A stretch of 64,000 nt of DNA from DATKWD01 sp963704815. GTDB taxonomy: Bacteria > Actinomycetota > Acidimicrobiia > Acidimicrobiales > Salinilacustritrichaceae. The notes beneath the pieces were generated by a model, which searched no databases, was not told the origin of the DNA, and saw only the letters and a list, made by a program, of their open reading frames with translations. The stretch spans positions 1,736,001 to 1,800,000 of the forward strand of contig CAVPHU010000001.1 of NCBI GenBank assembly GCA_963704815.1. Direction: 5' to 3'. The number at the start of each line of letters is the position of its first letter. Position 1 is the stretch's first letter. The position numbers and the translations under genes are program-made. Positions 1-8,897 of this stretch are shown one piece after another.

Positions 1-1277
1 GCCGGCAATCCCGCGAGCGTGCCGATCCCCACCGCAGCGATGATGCCGGCGATGGGCGCGAACGGGAACGGAAGGCCGAGGCTCTCCGCCGAGCGGATCA
101 TGGCGAACGCCGCTGTTCCGGCCAGGGCGAACGTCGCGAGCGACATCTGACCGACCAGCCCGGTGAGCACGACGATCGACAACGCGATGATCGTTGCGAT
201 GCCGGAGATGATGATGGCCAGACGCCACTCGCTGTCGAGCACGACCAGCGCCACGACGCCCGCCACCGCGACCGCAGCGGTCACCGCGATCGTGTGGGTG
301 GGGGCAACCGCCGGCGGCAGACGACCGACGGACAATGCGTCACGGCCTGGCAGCGTGCTCCCTCGCCACACGAGCGCGATCAGCACGACCAGGAACGGCA
401 CGCCCTGTTGGATCCCGATGTTCGGTAGCCAATCGCCCTGCGACTGCACGTTGAAGAGCTCCGACTGGAGCATGCCGATCCCGAGGCCGGCGAACAGCGT
501 GATCCAGACGGCCTCGAAGCGGCCCAGCAACGCCGCACCGAGGGCCGGAACGATGAGCAGGCTGGTGCCGGCCGGATCGAGGCCGGTCACGGGTGCAGCC
601 GCGATGATGGCCACCCCGGCGATGACGACCGCCAACATCCAGTTGACGAGTCCGATCGGGGTCGGCGCCAGCCCGAGCAGGAGCGCGCCTTCTTCGCTCT
701 CGGCCGATGCGCGGGTGGCCAGACCGAACGCCGTGAAGCGATACATCGCCCAGAGTCCCGTGGCGATCGCGACGGCGATGAGGGCGAGGATCCAGCGATT
801 CGCGGGGGCCTGCACCCCGAGCAACGTGCGGAGTTCAGAGGGCAGGGGACCGTCGAGCCGGAGCGACGTGGCGGCCGCACCCTCGAACCGGAGACCCACG
901 ATGCCGATGAGATAGGCCATCAGTCCCAACGACGCGACGACGCGTGCAAGTGGGGGTGCCGACCGAAGCGGCCGGAAGATCAGCATGTAGACGATCGCGC
1001 CGACCGCGGCCGCCAGGATGAGACAGACCACCAGGGCGGTCACGACGGTGGGGCGGTCGACGATGCGCACCCGGTCGGGCAGCCCGAGGATCGGCAGGAC
1101 GAGGTCGCCGGATTGCCGAAACTCGTAGTAGGCGAACCCGATGTACATCCCGAGCGCCGCGTGGGCGAAGTTGATGACCCCGCTCGCGCGATAGGTCACC
1201 AGGACCCCGAGCGCGAGCAGCGCGATCACTGCCCCCGAGCCGAGCCCGAGGGCGAGGAACGTCAGGTGCTCGGACAT
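1..1277 (-). CDS. LivH-LivM fused branched-chain amino acid ABC transporter permease (partial, runs off left edge)
   Basis: This is an inner-membrane permease for branched-chain amino acids or amides. The reading frame opens at ATG 1275-1277 (MSEHLTFLALGLGSG) and stays open to base 1, about 425 codons. The first ~300 residues look like LivH: hydrophobic segments, the early stretch TYRASGVINFAHAALG, and an internal PLARVVASLG region. A linker follows, and a second hydrophobic block begins (WRLAIIISGIATIIALSIVVLTGLVGQ, quoted here only as its LivM-like start), consistent with LivM. LivH and LivM are usually separate proteins, so this is a fusion. It lies 31 bp downstream of the binding-protein gene and closes the livG-livF-binding protein operon. 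The C-terminus lies outside the window. Confidence 0.85.
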   Translation of the reverse strand, partial: MSEHLTFLALGLGSGAVIALLALGVLVTYRASGVINFAHAALGMYIGFAYYEFRQSGDLVLPILGLPDRVRIVDRPTVVTALVVCLILAAAVGAIVYMLIFRPLRSAPPLARVVASLGLMAYLIGIVGLRFEGAAATSLRLDGPLPSELRTLLGVQAPANRWILALIAVAIATGLWAMYRFTAFGLATRASAESEEGALLLGLAPTPIGLVNWMLAVVIAGVAIIAAAPVTGLDPAGTSLLIVPALGAALLGRFEAVWITLFAGLGIGMLQSELFNVQSQGDWLPNIGIQQGVPFLVVLIALVWRGSTLPGRDALSVGRLPPAVAPTHTIAVTAAVAVAGVVALVVLDSEWRLAIIISGIATIIALSIVVLTGLVGQMSLATFALAGTAAFAMIRSAESLGLPFPFAPIAGIIAAVGIGTLAGLP

Positions 1278-1308
1278 CGCCGGCCGCTTCGGTCAGTCCC
1301 GCTGCGCT

Positions 1309-2619
1309 TCAGAGCGCCGCATCGAACAGCGCCACGGTGTCGATGACCTCGGGGCCCACCAGGACGAAGTCCATGGGGCCACGCGCCGTGAACAGCGTCT
1401 GCTGGGGGGCACACAACGCCGGAAGCCCCGCCACCTGTTCGCCGTCGCACGTGTAGGAGTACCCCCAGAAGCTGGGTCGGTCGTCTGCCTCGCGGACGAG
1501 GTCGAGCACGGCCTGCGACGACACCTCGTCGGGTCCGATCTCGTCGAGGAGTGCGTACAGGTTCATCATGCTGCGGACGCCGAGCGTTCCCGAACCGGTG
1601 CCCTCACCATCGGCATAACGCTCGTTGATCTCGTTGTACATGTCGCCCTCGGTGTCGCCGTCCTCGATCGGGCCCTCCGAGTTGAACACGATGCCGTTGG
1701 CTCGTTCGCCCGCCACCTCGAGGATCTCGTCGGCAGCACACGCGCCGACCAGGTAGAGCTGGGCCTCGATCTGAAGCTCGGCGTACGTCTCCATCAGGGG
1801 CACGCACGACGAGCCGGCGACCCCCATGATGATCGCATCCGGATCGTCTGCGGCGATGCCGGTGAGGATCGGGAGGAAGTCGGTGGCCGTGACCGGGAAC
1901 GGCGCGAGGTCGACCTCGAGGCCCAGGCTCTCGCCGACCGGCACGCCGTAGTCACGGGCCGACGCCTCGAAGGCGTCGAACTCGCCGTAGCCGATGACGA
2001 CCTTCTCGGCGTCGTTCGACGCGGCGTCGGACATGAACGCGGCGAAGGCCCCGGTCACCCCACCCGAGAAGTAGAACATGATGTCGCTCTGCTGCTCGAC
2101 CAGGTTGGCCGGAATGCCGCCGATCTGTGGGATGCCGTTCTCCTCGAGCACCGGGATCGAGCCGTTGCTCGTCACGTCGATGCCCCCCGACAGGGCGATG
2201 ACGTCGTTCTGGACCATCGTCTGGGCGCAGGCCTGCGACTGCTCGACGTTGAAGCTGGTGATGCACGTCGTGAGCTCGAGCGGGCGACCGCCGACCCCGC
2301 CGAGCTCGGTGTTGATGAAGTCGACGGTGCCCTCGGTGGCACGGCGCAGTTCAGGGAACGATCCCAGCGGGGTGTCCTCCTGGTTGATCATCCCGATCTG
2401 GATCGGTTCGAGGTTCGGGTCGGCGGCGACCGGCTCGTCGGGCACCGTGCCCAGGAACCACTCCTCGCCGGCGAACATCTCGACCACCGAATCGGCCGGT
2501 GCCGTGGGGTCGCCGGACCCCTCGGTGCTCGGATCAGGTCCCGAGGCCTCGGGTTCGGATTCGCTGCACGCGGCCATCACCAGCGCAGCAGCCATCAAGA
2601 CGATCACGATCTTCCGCAT
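1309..2619 (-). CDS. Branched-chain amino acid/amide ABC transporter substrate-binding lipoprotein
   Basis: This is the extracytoplasmic receptor of the Liv-type uptake system, 436 aa. The start at 2619 gives a short signal peptide ending in a lipobox with Cys18 (LVMAAC). A strong Shine-Dalgarno AGGGGAGC sits just upstream. A Ser/Gly/Pro-rich tether follows the cysteine, then a type I periplasmic-binding fold of the LivJ/Peripla_BP_6 kind (IQIGMINQEDTP at the N-terminus, VLEENGIPQIGG in the middle). It sits between livF and the fused permease, on the same strand, so it is probably co-transcribed. The ligand cannot be read from sequence; hydroxylated amides and amino acids are both typical for the family. 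Confidence 0.88.
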   Translation of the reverse strand: MRKIVIVLMAAALVMAACSESEPEASGPDPSTEGSGDPTAPADSVVEMFAGEEWFLGTVPDEPVAADPNLEPIQIGMINQEDTPLGSFPELRRATEGTVDFINTELGGVGGRPLELTTCITSFNVEQSQACAQTMVQNDVIALSGGIDVTSNGSIPVLEENGIPQIGGIPANLVEQQSDIMFYFSGGVTGAFAAFMSDAASNDAEKVVIGYGEFDAFEASARDYGVPVGESLGLEVDLAPFPVTATDFLPILTGIAADDPDAIIMGVAGSSCVPLMETYAELQIEAQLYLVGACAADEILEVAGERANGIVFNSEGPIEDGDTEGDMYNEINERYADGEGTGSGTLGVRSMMNLYALLDEIGPDEVSSQAVLDLVREADDRPSFWGYSYTCDGEQVAGLPALCAPQQTLFTARGPMDFVLVGPEVIDTVALFDAAL

Positions 2620-2704
2620 ACGAGCTCCCCTAACACCGTTCGGCGATGTCGGACATGTTGTCACAACCAGCCCGAGAATGACGCTCGCGACGCAGCGACC
2701 GCGG

Positions 2705-3439
2705 TCACTTCGTCGGGGCGGCGCCACCCAGATAGCTGGCTTCGAGATCGTGCGCGGCGTCGGCCAGTTCGTCGGTCGTCCCCGACAAGGTGATCGTGCC
2801 GCCCGACATGACATAGGCGCGATCGGCGATCCCCAGGGCCATGCCGACGTGTTGTTCGACCAACAGCACGCCGGTGCCCTGCTCGGTCGCGGCGGCACGC
2901 ACGACGGGGAGGAGCCGCTGGACGATGACCGGCGCGAGGCCCAGGCTCATCTCGTCGATCAGCAGGAGCTGCGGTTGGTGCACCATCGAGCGTGCCATCG
3001 CCAGCATCTGCTGCTGGCCGCCGGACAGCAGACCGGCTCGGCGAGCGAGGAGGGGGACGAGCTCGGGAAACACGTCGAGGATCTCCGCAGTCGCCTGGCG
3101 ACGCTTGCCCCGCGCCTCGCGACGGGCGAGCCGGAGGTTCTCGGCGACGGTGAGGTGGAAGAACAGCGAGCGGCCCTCCGTGACGTGACCGACGCCGGAA
3201 CGAGCCACGCGATGGGCCGCACCGTCTGGCACGGGATCACCGAGCACGTCGAGTTCGCCGTCGAGGACAGGGAGCAGACCCGAGATCGTCTTGAGCGTGG
3301 TGGTCTTTCCCGCACCGTTCGGTCCGAGCAGCGCAACCACTTCACCGGCGTGCACTTCGAGGTCGATCCCGTGCACGACCGGCGTACCGTCATAGCCCGC
3401 CTTCGTCGATCGCAGGCTCAACACGTGGTCACCGCTCAC
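2705..3439 (-). CDS. livF: Branched-chain amino acid ABC transporter ATP-binding protein LivF
   Basis: This is one of the two ATPases energising the Liv transporter, 244 aa, the usual family length. Walker A is GPNGAGKTT (about residue 36), the signature is LSGGQQQM and Walker B is LLIDEMSLGLAP, the diagnostic LivF form. The H-loop is LLVEQHVG. Translation starts at GTG 3437-3439, overlapping the livG stop as GTGA, so the two genes are translationally coupled. The binding-protein gene follows 85 bp downstream. Confidence 0.93.
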   Translation of the reverse strand: MSGDHVLSLRSTKAGYDGTPVVHGIDLEVHAGEVVALLGPNGAGKTTTLKTISGLLPVLDGELDVLGDPVPDGAAHRVARSGVGHVTEGRSLFFHLTVAENLRLARREARGKRRQATAEILDVFPELVPLLARRAGLLSGGQQQMLAMARSMVHQPQLLLIDEMSLGLAPVIVQRLLPVVRAAATEQGTGVLLVEQHVGMALGIADRAYVMSGGTITLSGTTDELADAAHDLEASYLGGAAPTK

Positions 3440-4203
3440 GTGGGAGCCCCGAGGTAGGCGGCGATGACGGCCGGGTCGCTTCGGACCGTTTCGGGCGTGC
3501 CGGTGGCGATGATGCGGCCGAAGTCGAGCACGTGGAGGTGGTGACACACATCGAGGACGAGGCTCATGTCGTGATCGATCAACAAGGTGGTCACGCCGGC
3601 TTCGGGAAGCTGACGGAGGTGCCGGCCCAACAACTCGGTCTCGGAGGTGTCGAGCCCGGCCGCCGGTTCGTCGAGCAGGACCAGCTGGGGACGAGCGGCC
3701 AGTGCCCGGGCCACCGAGACGAGGCGTCGCCGGCCATGGCTCAGCTCGGACGGCAACGCGTCGATCGCACCGTCGAGACCAACCAGTCCGAGCGCCCAGT
3801 GCACATCGTCGTCGACCGTCGTCGACACGCTTCGCCCGATCGCCTCGACGAGGATGCCCCACCACGGCTCGGGCTCGGCAGCCACCCGAAGGTTGTCACC
3901 CACGCTCAGGTCCTCGAAGAGCTCGAGCGACTGGAAGGTGCGCACGAGGCCGAGTTCGGCCCGGCCGCTGGGAGCGAGCCGCGTGACATCCTGCCCGCCG
4001 AATCGAATCGAGCCACGGGCCGGCGGCACAAAGCCGGTGACGGCATCGATCAGCGTCGTCTTGCCGGCACCATTGGGACCGATGAGGCCGGTGACCGATC
4101 CTCGGTTCACCGTGAGGTCGACGCCATCGAGCGCGTGCACGCCCCCGAAGGTCACCTGCAGGTCGTCGATCTCCAGCAGCATGTCCGACTCGGATTCGAC
4201 CAT
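3436..4203 (-). CDS. livG: Branched-chain amino acid ABC transporter ATP-binding protein LivG
   Basis: This is the second Liv ATPase and the first gene of the operon, about 255 aa. It has Walker A GPNGAGKTT, LSHGRRRLVSVARALA as a variant signature, Walker B LVLLDEPAAGLD, and a C-terminal ending typical of LivG (VRSDPAVIAAYLG). I chose ATG 4201-4203 (MVESESDM) because GGGGGAG precedes it; an internal ATG at 4180-4182 has no Shine-Dalgarno. The frame stays open upstream but that part has no family similarity. About 127 bp separate it from a divergent gene, so the operon promoter should be there. Confidence 0.9.
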   Translation of the reverse strand: MVESESDMLLEIDDLQVTFGGVHALDGVDLTVNRGSVTGLIGPNGAGKTTLIDAVTGFVPPARGSIRFGGQDVTRLAPSGRAELGLVRTFQSLELFEDLSVGDNLRVAAEPEPWWGILVEAIGRSVSTTVDDDVHWALGLVGLDGAIDALPSELSHGRRRLVSVARALAARPQLVLLDEPAAGLDTSETELLGRHLRQLPEAGVTTLLIDHDMSLVLDVCHHLHVLDFGRIIATGTPETVRSDPAVIAAYLGAPT

Positions 4204-4330
4204 CTCTCCCCCCGCGGTCTCGACGCGGCGGCCGGACCGTCGCGCGAGCAACGGCCCGAGGTCATTCGTCTCGGAGCGGTCCTGTGGGTCGGAGGAAGTA
4301 CGGTCGGGCCGTCCAGCGACGGGAGTCACG

Positions 4331-5046
4331 GTGAGCAAGGCGTTCGAGGAGCTCGACCGTCAGACGACCCCGATGGGCGAGATCAGCGTGCGTCGGCGGT
4401 TCCATCCGACCCTCGAGATCGACGTGTGGGAGGTGATCCTCGGCGACGAGCACCTCATGTCGAGCCTGTTCACCACCGCGGAGATCGCGCTCGGTGAGCT
4501 GGGGCTGGCCGAGGTCGATGGCTCGGATCTCGATGTCGTGGTGGGCGGGCTGGGCCTGGGCTACACCGCCCGCGCCGTGCTCGAGGACCAACGGGTCCGA
4601 TCCGTCTTCGTCGTCGAGGCGTTGGCCGAGGTGATCGACTGGCACGAGCGACACCTGCTGCCCGAGGCGGGCGCGTTGACCGACGACCCGCGCTGCCACC
4701 TCGTGCACGGCGACTTCTTCGCCATGGTGTCGAAAGGGTCGCCGTTCGGCACGGCACCCGAGGTCGTCGACGCCATCCTGGTCGACATCGATCACACGCC
4801 GAGCCACGTGCTCCACCCGAGCCATGCATCGTTCTACGAACCGGCAGGCCTCGGCCGCGTCGCGCGGCGCGACTGCGGCCGGGTGGGGTGTTCGCCCTGT
4901 GGTCCGACGATCCGCCCGACGACGCGTTCATGGCGGTGCTCTCCGAGGTGTTCGCGACCCACGACGCCCACGTCGTCACGTTCGCCAACCCGCACACCGG
5001 TGGCGAGGCGTCGAACACGGTCTACGTCGCCCGAACCCACTCGTAG
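4331..5046 (+). CDS. Spermidine synthase-like SAM-dependent methyltransferase-fold protein (frameshifted)
   Basis: This is a Rossmann-fold protein of the spermine/spermidine synthase superfamily, expected length about 238 aa. The SAM-binding motif I is VVVGGLGLGYTA and an acidic VVEAL loop follows it. The GTG start at 4331 has GGGAG seven bases upstream. The frame breaks near 4868: before it reads FYEPAGLGRVARR and after it, in another frame, GGVFALWSDDP continuing to TAG 5044-5046. One missing base (or two extra) explains the break. It is divergent from livG and convergent with the cupin gene, 2 bp away. Whether it makes polyamines is not shown; short actinobacterial members are often of unknown substrate. 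Confidence 0.75.
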
Positions 5047-5048
5047 GG

Positions 5049-5603
5049 TCAGGACCTGGCGGCGGTGGCAGCTGCGTCGAGGACCTTCAGCAGGCGGGCG
5101 CTGTCGAAGGCCTCGGCGGGGCCGTCGGCATCGGGCCACATCTCGCGTCCCGGGCTGAAGTAGTCGCCGCCGTAGACGTGGATCGATCCGGTCCACTCCC
5201 GCGACGGGTTGGCCACCGAGTGGATCGTCTGGGTGCCGAGCACCACCGAGTCGCCGGCCCGCAGCGACACCCCGTCGCCTCTCGCGTCCAGCCGGCCCTG
5301 GTCGTCGCGGCGGTAGAACGTGTTGTCCTCGCGCCCGCCGTAGAGACCGATCGCCGCCCACATCCGATGGTCGTGGGCGAACAGGTCGACGCCCGGCGGC
5401 CACACCACGTGCAGGATCGTGAGTTCGGGCGATCGGTGCCAGGTCTCGAACGACGCGATGTCGGGGAGGTCGCCCACCGCCGCCTCGAGTGCGTGCGGCG
5501 TGCTCGTCGCCCGATCGATCTCCTCGCCGACCGCCACGGCAGCCCGGGGACCCTCTGACAACGCGTCCCGGCACGACGCGACGAAGTCCTCGATCACGAA
5601 CAC
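5049..5603 (-). CDS. Cupin-fold protein, cysteine dioxygenase-like metal enzyme family
   Basis: This 184-aa protein belongs to the double-stranded beta-helix metalloenzymes related to cysteine dioxygenase type I. Likely iron ligands are the histidines in LFAHDHRMWAAIG (H-x-H arrangement) and the later QTIHSVANPS histidine, which together form the usual 2-His/3-His site. GRED near residue 115 fits the conserved cupin turn. The start is GTG 5601-5603 with a weak ribosome site, so the N-terminus is uncertain. It ends 2 bp from the convergent methyltransferase-like gene. The substrate is unknown; a thiol is a guess from the family. Confidence 0.7.
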   Translation of the reverse strand: MFVIEDFVASCRDALSEGPRAAVAVGEEIDRATSTPHALEAAVGDLPDIASFETWHRSPELTILHVVWPPGVDLFAHDHRMWAAIGLYGGREDNTFYRRDDQGRLDARGDGVSLRAGDSVVLGTQTIHSVANPSREWTGSIHVYGGDYFSPGREMWPDADGPAEAFDSARLLKVLDAAATAARS

Positions 5604-5622
5604 GAAGCGAACGTAGCTGGGT

Positions 5623-6366
5623 TCAGGTCAGCACGTCGGGGAGCGAGCGGAACTGGTCCTCGTCGTGGCCGAAGAGCAGACGACACCCCTCGGTGTCCCG
5701 CAGGCGCTGCAGTTCGCGCATCGACGCGCGCTGCTGTTCGAAGTCGAACCCGAACCGTGGGACGATCATCCCGTCGAGCATCGACGACACGTAGACGCAG
5801 TCGCTGGTCAACACGACCGGACCCGAGCCGAGCTCGACTCGGAGCGATTGGTGACCCGCGGTGTGACCGGGAGTCGGGACACACACGACCCTGCCGTCGC
5901 CGAAGACGTCGTGCCGCCCATCGACCCGCTGCACGTCGTGGCCGAGGTCGAAGTCGTCCCGGTTGTAGATGTCGGCACCGGGATCGGCGTCGTCGCAGCC
6001 GGCATCCCACTCGGTCTGCTGCACCACGAGCCGCGCCTCGGGCAGTTGATGCGTCCCGCCCGCGTGGTCGAAGTGCAGGTGGCTGAACACGACGTGGCCG
6101 ATGTCGCTAGCCCGGATCCCCCGGCCGTTGAGCCGAGCCGCCACGTCCTCCCCCTCGGGGAAGTCGACGAACAGATGCTCGGCGAGGTCGCCGAGACGAT
6201 CGGAGCTGCGCTGGAGGTCCCCGTGGAGCCCGGTGTCGAACAGGACCAGTCCGTCGGGATGTTCGATGAGCCAACTCGGGACCGGCAGGACCCCGTCGCG
6301 ATGCTCTCCCGTGAAGGTGCGCATGTCCACGTGAAGCCGGCCGTGCTCCAGCGGAACGAGACGCAT
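5623..6366 (-). CDS. Metallo-beta-lactamase fold hydrolase, N-acyl homoserine lactonase-like
   Basis: This 247-aa protein has the MBL zinc motif SHLHFDHAGG, then PTPGHTAGHQS, the bridging aspartate in TSDCVY, and a C-terminal FGHD histidine. This pattern, with HLHFDHAGG and a Tyr/Asp after the second Asp, is close to AiiA/AttM lactonases, which hydrolyse acyl-homoserine lactones. Many relatives act on other lactones or esters, so quorum quenching is only a possibility. The start is ATG 6364-6366. It follows the cupin gene's upstream side by 19 bp on the same strand and is divergent from ppgK. Confidence 0.8.
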   Translation of the reverse strand: MRLVPLEHGRLHVDMRTFTGEHRDGVLPVPSWLIEHPDGLVLFDTGLHGDLQRSSDRLGDLAEHLFVDFPEGEDVAARLNGRGIRASDIGHVVFSHLHFDHAGGTHQLPEARLVVQQTEWDAGCDDADPGADIYNRDDFDLGHDVQRVDGRHDVFGDGRVVCVPTPGHTAGHQSLRVELGSGPVVLTSDCVYVSSMLDGMIVPRFGFDFEQQRASMRELQRLRDTEGCRLLFGHDEDQFRSLPDVLT

Positions 6367-6431
6367 CGGTGTCGACGCTACTCGCCCATCTACCCTGGGC
6401 GGCCGAGAAGCTCGGGGCCACAGGAGACCGC

Positions 6432-7190
6432 GTGACGAAAGCGCAAGCAGTCGGGATCGACATCGGCGGAAGCGGCGTCAAGGCTGCCCTCGTCGACGTC
6501 GATGCCGGGGCGATGACCACCGATCGCGTGCGAGTGCCGACGCCCGATCCGCCGACGCCCGAACGCACCGTCGACGCCATCCTCGGGCTCCTCGACGACC
6601 TCGACGCACCGACCCTCGGACCGGTCGGCGTCGGCTTCCCCGGGGTGATCCGCGACGGGGTCATCAAGACGGCCGCGAACCTCGATCCGTCCTGGGTCGA
6701 CGTCGACGGGGTCGCCCTGTTCTCCGAGAAGCTCGGCCGGCGGGCCCACCTGATCAACGACGCCGACGCGGCCGGGCTCGCCGAGGTGCGATTCGGAGCG
6801 GGAGCCGGCGTGGGCGGCGTCGTCTGATGCTGACCCTGGGCACCGGCATCGGCAGCGGGCTGTTCCACGACGGCATGTTGGTGCCGAACACCGAGTTCGG
6901 GCATCTCGACATGGGTGGCCAGGCGGCCGAGGCCCGGGCGTCTTCGGCCGTGCGCAAGAAGCAGGGACTCTCGTGGAAGAAGTGGGGCCGCGAGGTCGAC
7001 CTCGTGCTCGCCGAGGTCGAGCGTCTCTTCTGGCCCGATCTGATCATCATCGGCGGTGGCGTCTCCAAGACGTTTCGACGAGTTCTCGCCGTACCTCGAC
7101 CGCAACACGCCCGTCGTCCGGGCTGCCCTCGGCAACCATGCCGGCATCATCGGTGCGGCGCTGTGGGCCGCGGACAAGGAGTCGACATGA
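6432..7190 (+). CDS. ppgK: Polyphosphate glucokinase, ROK family (two frameshifts)
   Basis: This enzyme phosphorylates glucose with polyphosphate and/or ATP. The GTG start at 6432 has CAGGAGA upstream. The N-terminal phosphate motif GIDIGGSGVKAAL, the central LGTGIGSG, the ROK EFGHLD and the polyP-enzyme stretch ASSAVRKKQGLSWKKW are all present. The frame is broken twice. A base is missing at about 6824, creating TGA directly before an ATG, and there is one extra T in the TTT at 7073-7075. Correcting both gives a full-length ~252-aa protein ending in TGA 7188-7190. That stop overlaps the enoyl-CoA hydratase ATG (ATGA). The two opposite shifts suggest base-calling errors rather than decay. Confidence 0.82.
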
Positions 7191-7915
7191 CCGACCTCGT
7201 GCTTCGATCAGATGACGACGGAGTCAGCACGCTGACCCTGAACCGGCCCGACAAGCTGAACGCCCTCACCCCCGCATCGTTCGTCGCACTCCGGGAGCAC
7301 CTCGACGCCATCGCCGCCGACGAGTCGGTCCGTTGCGTCGTTTTGACCGGCGCCGGTCGTTCGTTCTGCGCCGGCCACGACCTCGAGGCCATCTCGTCCG
7401 GCGAGCGAGCGCCGAGCCGCCACTACGAGCCCGAGACGGTCGACGCCCTCGAAACGATCCCCCAGCCGACCATCGCCAAGATCCACGGGCACTGCTTCAC
7501 CGGTGGTCTCGAGCTGGCCCTGGCCTGCGACCTGCTGGTCGCGGCGGCGTCGACCAAGCTCGGTGACACCCACGGCCAGTGGGGGCTCGTGCCGATCTGG
7601 GGTATGTCGGTGCGGCTGCCCGAACGCGTCGGGCGCTCGACGGCCAAGGAGCTGATGTTCACCAGCCGGCGGATCGACGGGACCACAGCCGCGTCCATCG
7701 GCCTGGTCGACCGAGCGGTCGACGACGACCAGCTCGACACCACGGTCGACGAGCTGGCGGCCGAGATCGTCCGCAACAGCGCGGGCACCAACCGGATCGT
7801 CAAACGGCTGATCGCCGCGCAGGCCGACCAGACCCGCACCGAAGCACTCGAGCACGAGCGCTCGCTTCCCTTCGGGATGCCCGACGACATGGCCGAGCGC
7901 ATGTCCGGTGGCTGA
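7187..7915 (+). CDS. Enoyl-CoA hydratase/isomerase family protein
   Basis: This 242-aa crotonase-fold protein has the oxyanion-hole segments AGRSFCAGHDLEAI and HGHCFTGGLELALACD, and the trimer-forming LGDTHGQWGLVP. The usual catalytic glutamate of hydratases (the GAE/GNE site) is replaced around GQWGLVP, so the exact reaction (hydratase, isomerase or hydrolase) is open. ATG 7187-7189 overlaps the ppgK stop by 4 bp, so the two are co-translated. A decayed acyl-CoA dehydrogenase tail lies directly downstream. Confidence 0.85.
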   Translation: MTDLVLRSDDDGVSTLTLNRPDKLNALTPASFVALREHLDAIAADESVRCVVLTGAGRSFCAGHDLEAISSGERAPSRHYEPETVDALETIPQPTIAKIHGHCFTGGLELALACDLLVAAASTKLGDTHGQWGLVPIWGMSVRLPERVGRSTAKELMFTSRRIDGTTAASIGLVDRAVDDDQLDTTVDELAAEIVRNSAGTNRIVKRLIAAQADQTRTEALEHERSLPFGMPDDMAERMSGG

Positions 7916-7931
7916 CGAGACTCGTGGTTGA

Positions 7932-8093
7932 TCCGACGGAGGAGATCCCGGCCTTCACCGCACCCGTGCCAACTCGATCGAGGGAGGGACCTCGGAGATC
8001 CAGCGCAACATCGTCGGCGAGCGAATCCTCGGACTCCCCCGCGAACCCGACCCCTACCGGGGCGAGCCGTGGCGATCAGTCCCGCGCAGCTGA
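7932..8093 (+). pseudogene. Acyl-CoA dehydrogenase C-terminal remnant
   Basis: From about 7965 the frame reads RANSIEGGTSEIQRNIVGER and continues to a stop at TGA 8091-8093. This is the near-invariant C-terminal motif of acyl-CoA dehydrogenases, with the flavin-contacting EGGTSEIQ. The frame begins after a TGA at 7929-7931 and no upstream catalytic domain exists, since the enoyl-CoA hydratase ends at 7915. It is the last ~45 residues of a lost gene. The intact acyl-CoA dehydrogenase at 12.7 kb has a different C-terminus, so this is not a recent copy of that gene. Confidence 0.8.
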
Positions 8094-8120
8094 GCGCCGG
8101 GAGGCGCCGAGCCGAGCCCG

Positions 8121-8735
8121 TCATCGCCAGGCGGACAGACCATCACCGTCGAGTTCGTCGAGCACGTCTCGATTCGCCAGCCCCATCATGAGGGCTTCGG
8201 CCGTCCCGGTGATCTCGTCGCCGTCGCCGAAACTCCAGTCGAGATCGGTCGCCACGAGACGGACATCCTCGATGGGCCTCCGGTCGACGAGGGTCGTGGC
8301 CATCTTGTGCGTCGTCAGGAAGTCGAGCGCGGTGCGCTGAACCGACTCGTCGAGCGAGCCGTCGAGGCCGAGGCCCCGCCGCACGTCCTGGGTGTGGATC
8401 GTCACGTCGCTGACCGTCATCTCCTCGGGGAACATCGGGAGGTCAGCCGACTTCGTCGCCTTGGTCCTCAGCGAACCGATGACATCGGGCACGGGGCGCT
8501 TCAGCTGCCTGTCTGCCATCTTCTGCGACGCGTTGTCGAAGTCGAACCCCGATCCGATCATCGTGCCCATGAACGACAAGAAGCCCGTCTCGACGAAGCT
8601 CGTCACGTGGGCGAGCACACCTTGGGCCGTCCACTCGGCGCACAGGCTCTGCTGTTGCAGCTGCTCGGCGTCGAGCTCTTCGATCATGTCGGCGAAGTCG
8701 TTGCGGACCTTGCCTGCCGTCTCCCACATCGCCAT
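8121..8735 (-). CDS. DinB/maleylpyruvate isomerase-fold protein (TIGR03083 type)
   Basis: This 204-aa helical protein belongs to the actinobacterial family with a mycothiol-dependent maleylpyruvate isomerase N-terminal domain. The characteristic WTAQGVLAHVTSF histidine-containing helix and the later EMTVSDVTIHTQDVRRGL segment, with a second metal-ligand histidine, are visible. The start is at ATG 8733-8735 with AGGGGG about nine bases upstream. Family members bind a metal and may use mycothiol; the substrate is unknown. It is divergent from the HNH endonuclease gene, and the LexA-type box lies in the shared intergenic space. Confidence 0.75.
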   Translation of the reverse strand: MAMWETAGKVRNDFADMIEELDAEQLQQQSLCAEWTAQGVLAHVTSFVETGFLSFMGTMIGSGFDFDNASQKMADRQLKRPVPDVIGSLRTKATKSADLPMFPEEMTVSDVTIHTQDVRRGLGLDGSLDESVQRTALDFLTTHKMATTLVDRRPIEDVRLVATDLDWSFGDGDEITGTAEALMMGLANRDVLDELDGDGLSAWR

Positions 8736-8869
8736 GTGCGATTCCCCCTGCTGCCGGTTCGGCCTGGCCCAGACTAGGAGCTGCACGGACCGGGCCAAGG
8801 GTCGCAGCTCCCCGAAACTCCCCCTCTTGGCGAAGAAGGCAGGAATCACCTGGGGTTCGGGGTTGATGC

Positions 8870-8885
8870 ACGAACATGTGTTCGA
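8870..8885. promoter_or_regulatory. LexA (SOS) box-like palindrome
   Basis: The sequence ACGAACATGTGTTCGA matches the actinobacterial/Bacillus-type SOS operator TCGAACNNNNGTTCGA at 15 of 16 positions. It ends 12 bp before the GTG start of the DUF222/HNH gene, so LexA bound here would block its expression. SOS boxes ahead of 13E12-type HNH genes are known from mycobacteria; binding here is inferred. Confidence 0.7.
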
Positions 8886-8897
8886 TATCGTGGCAAC

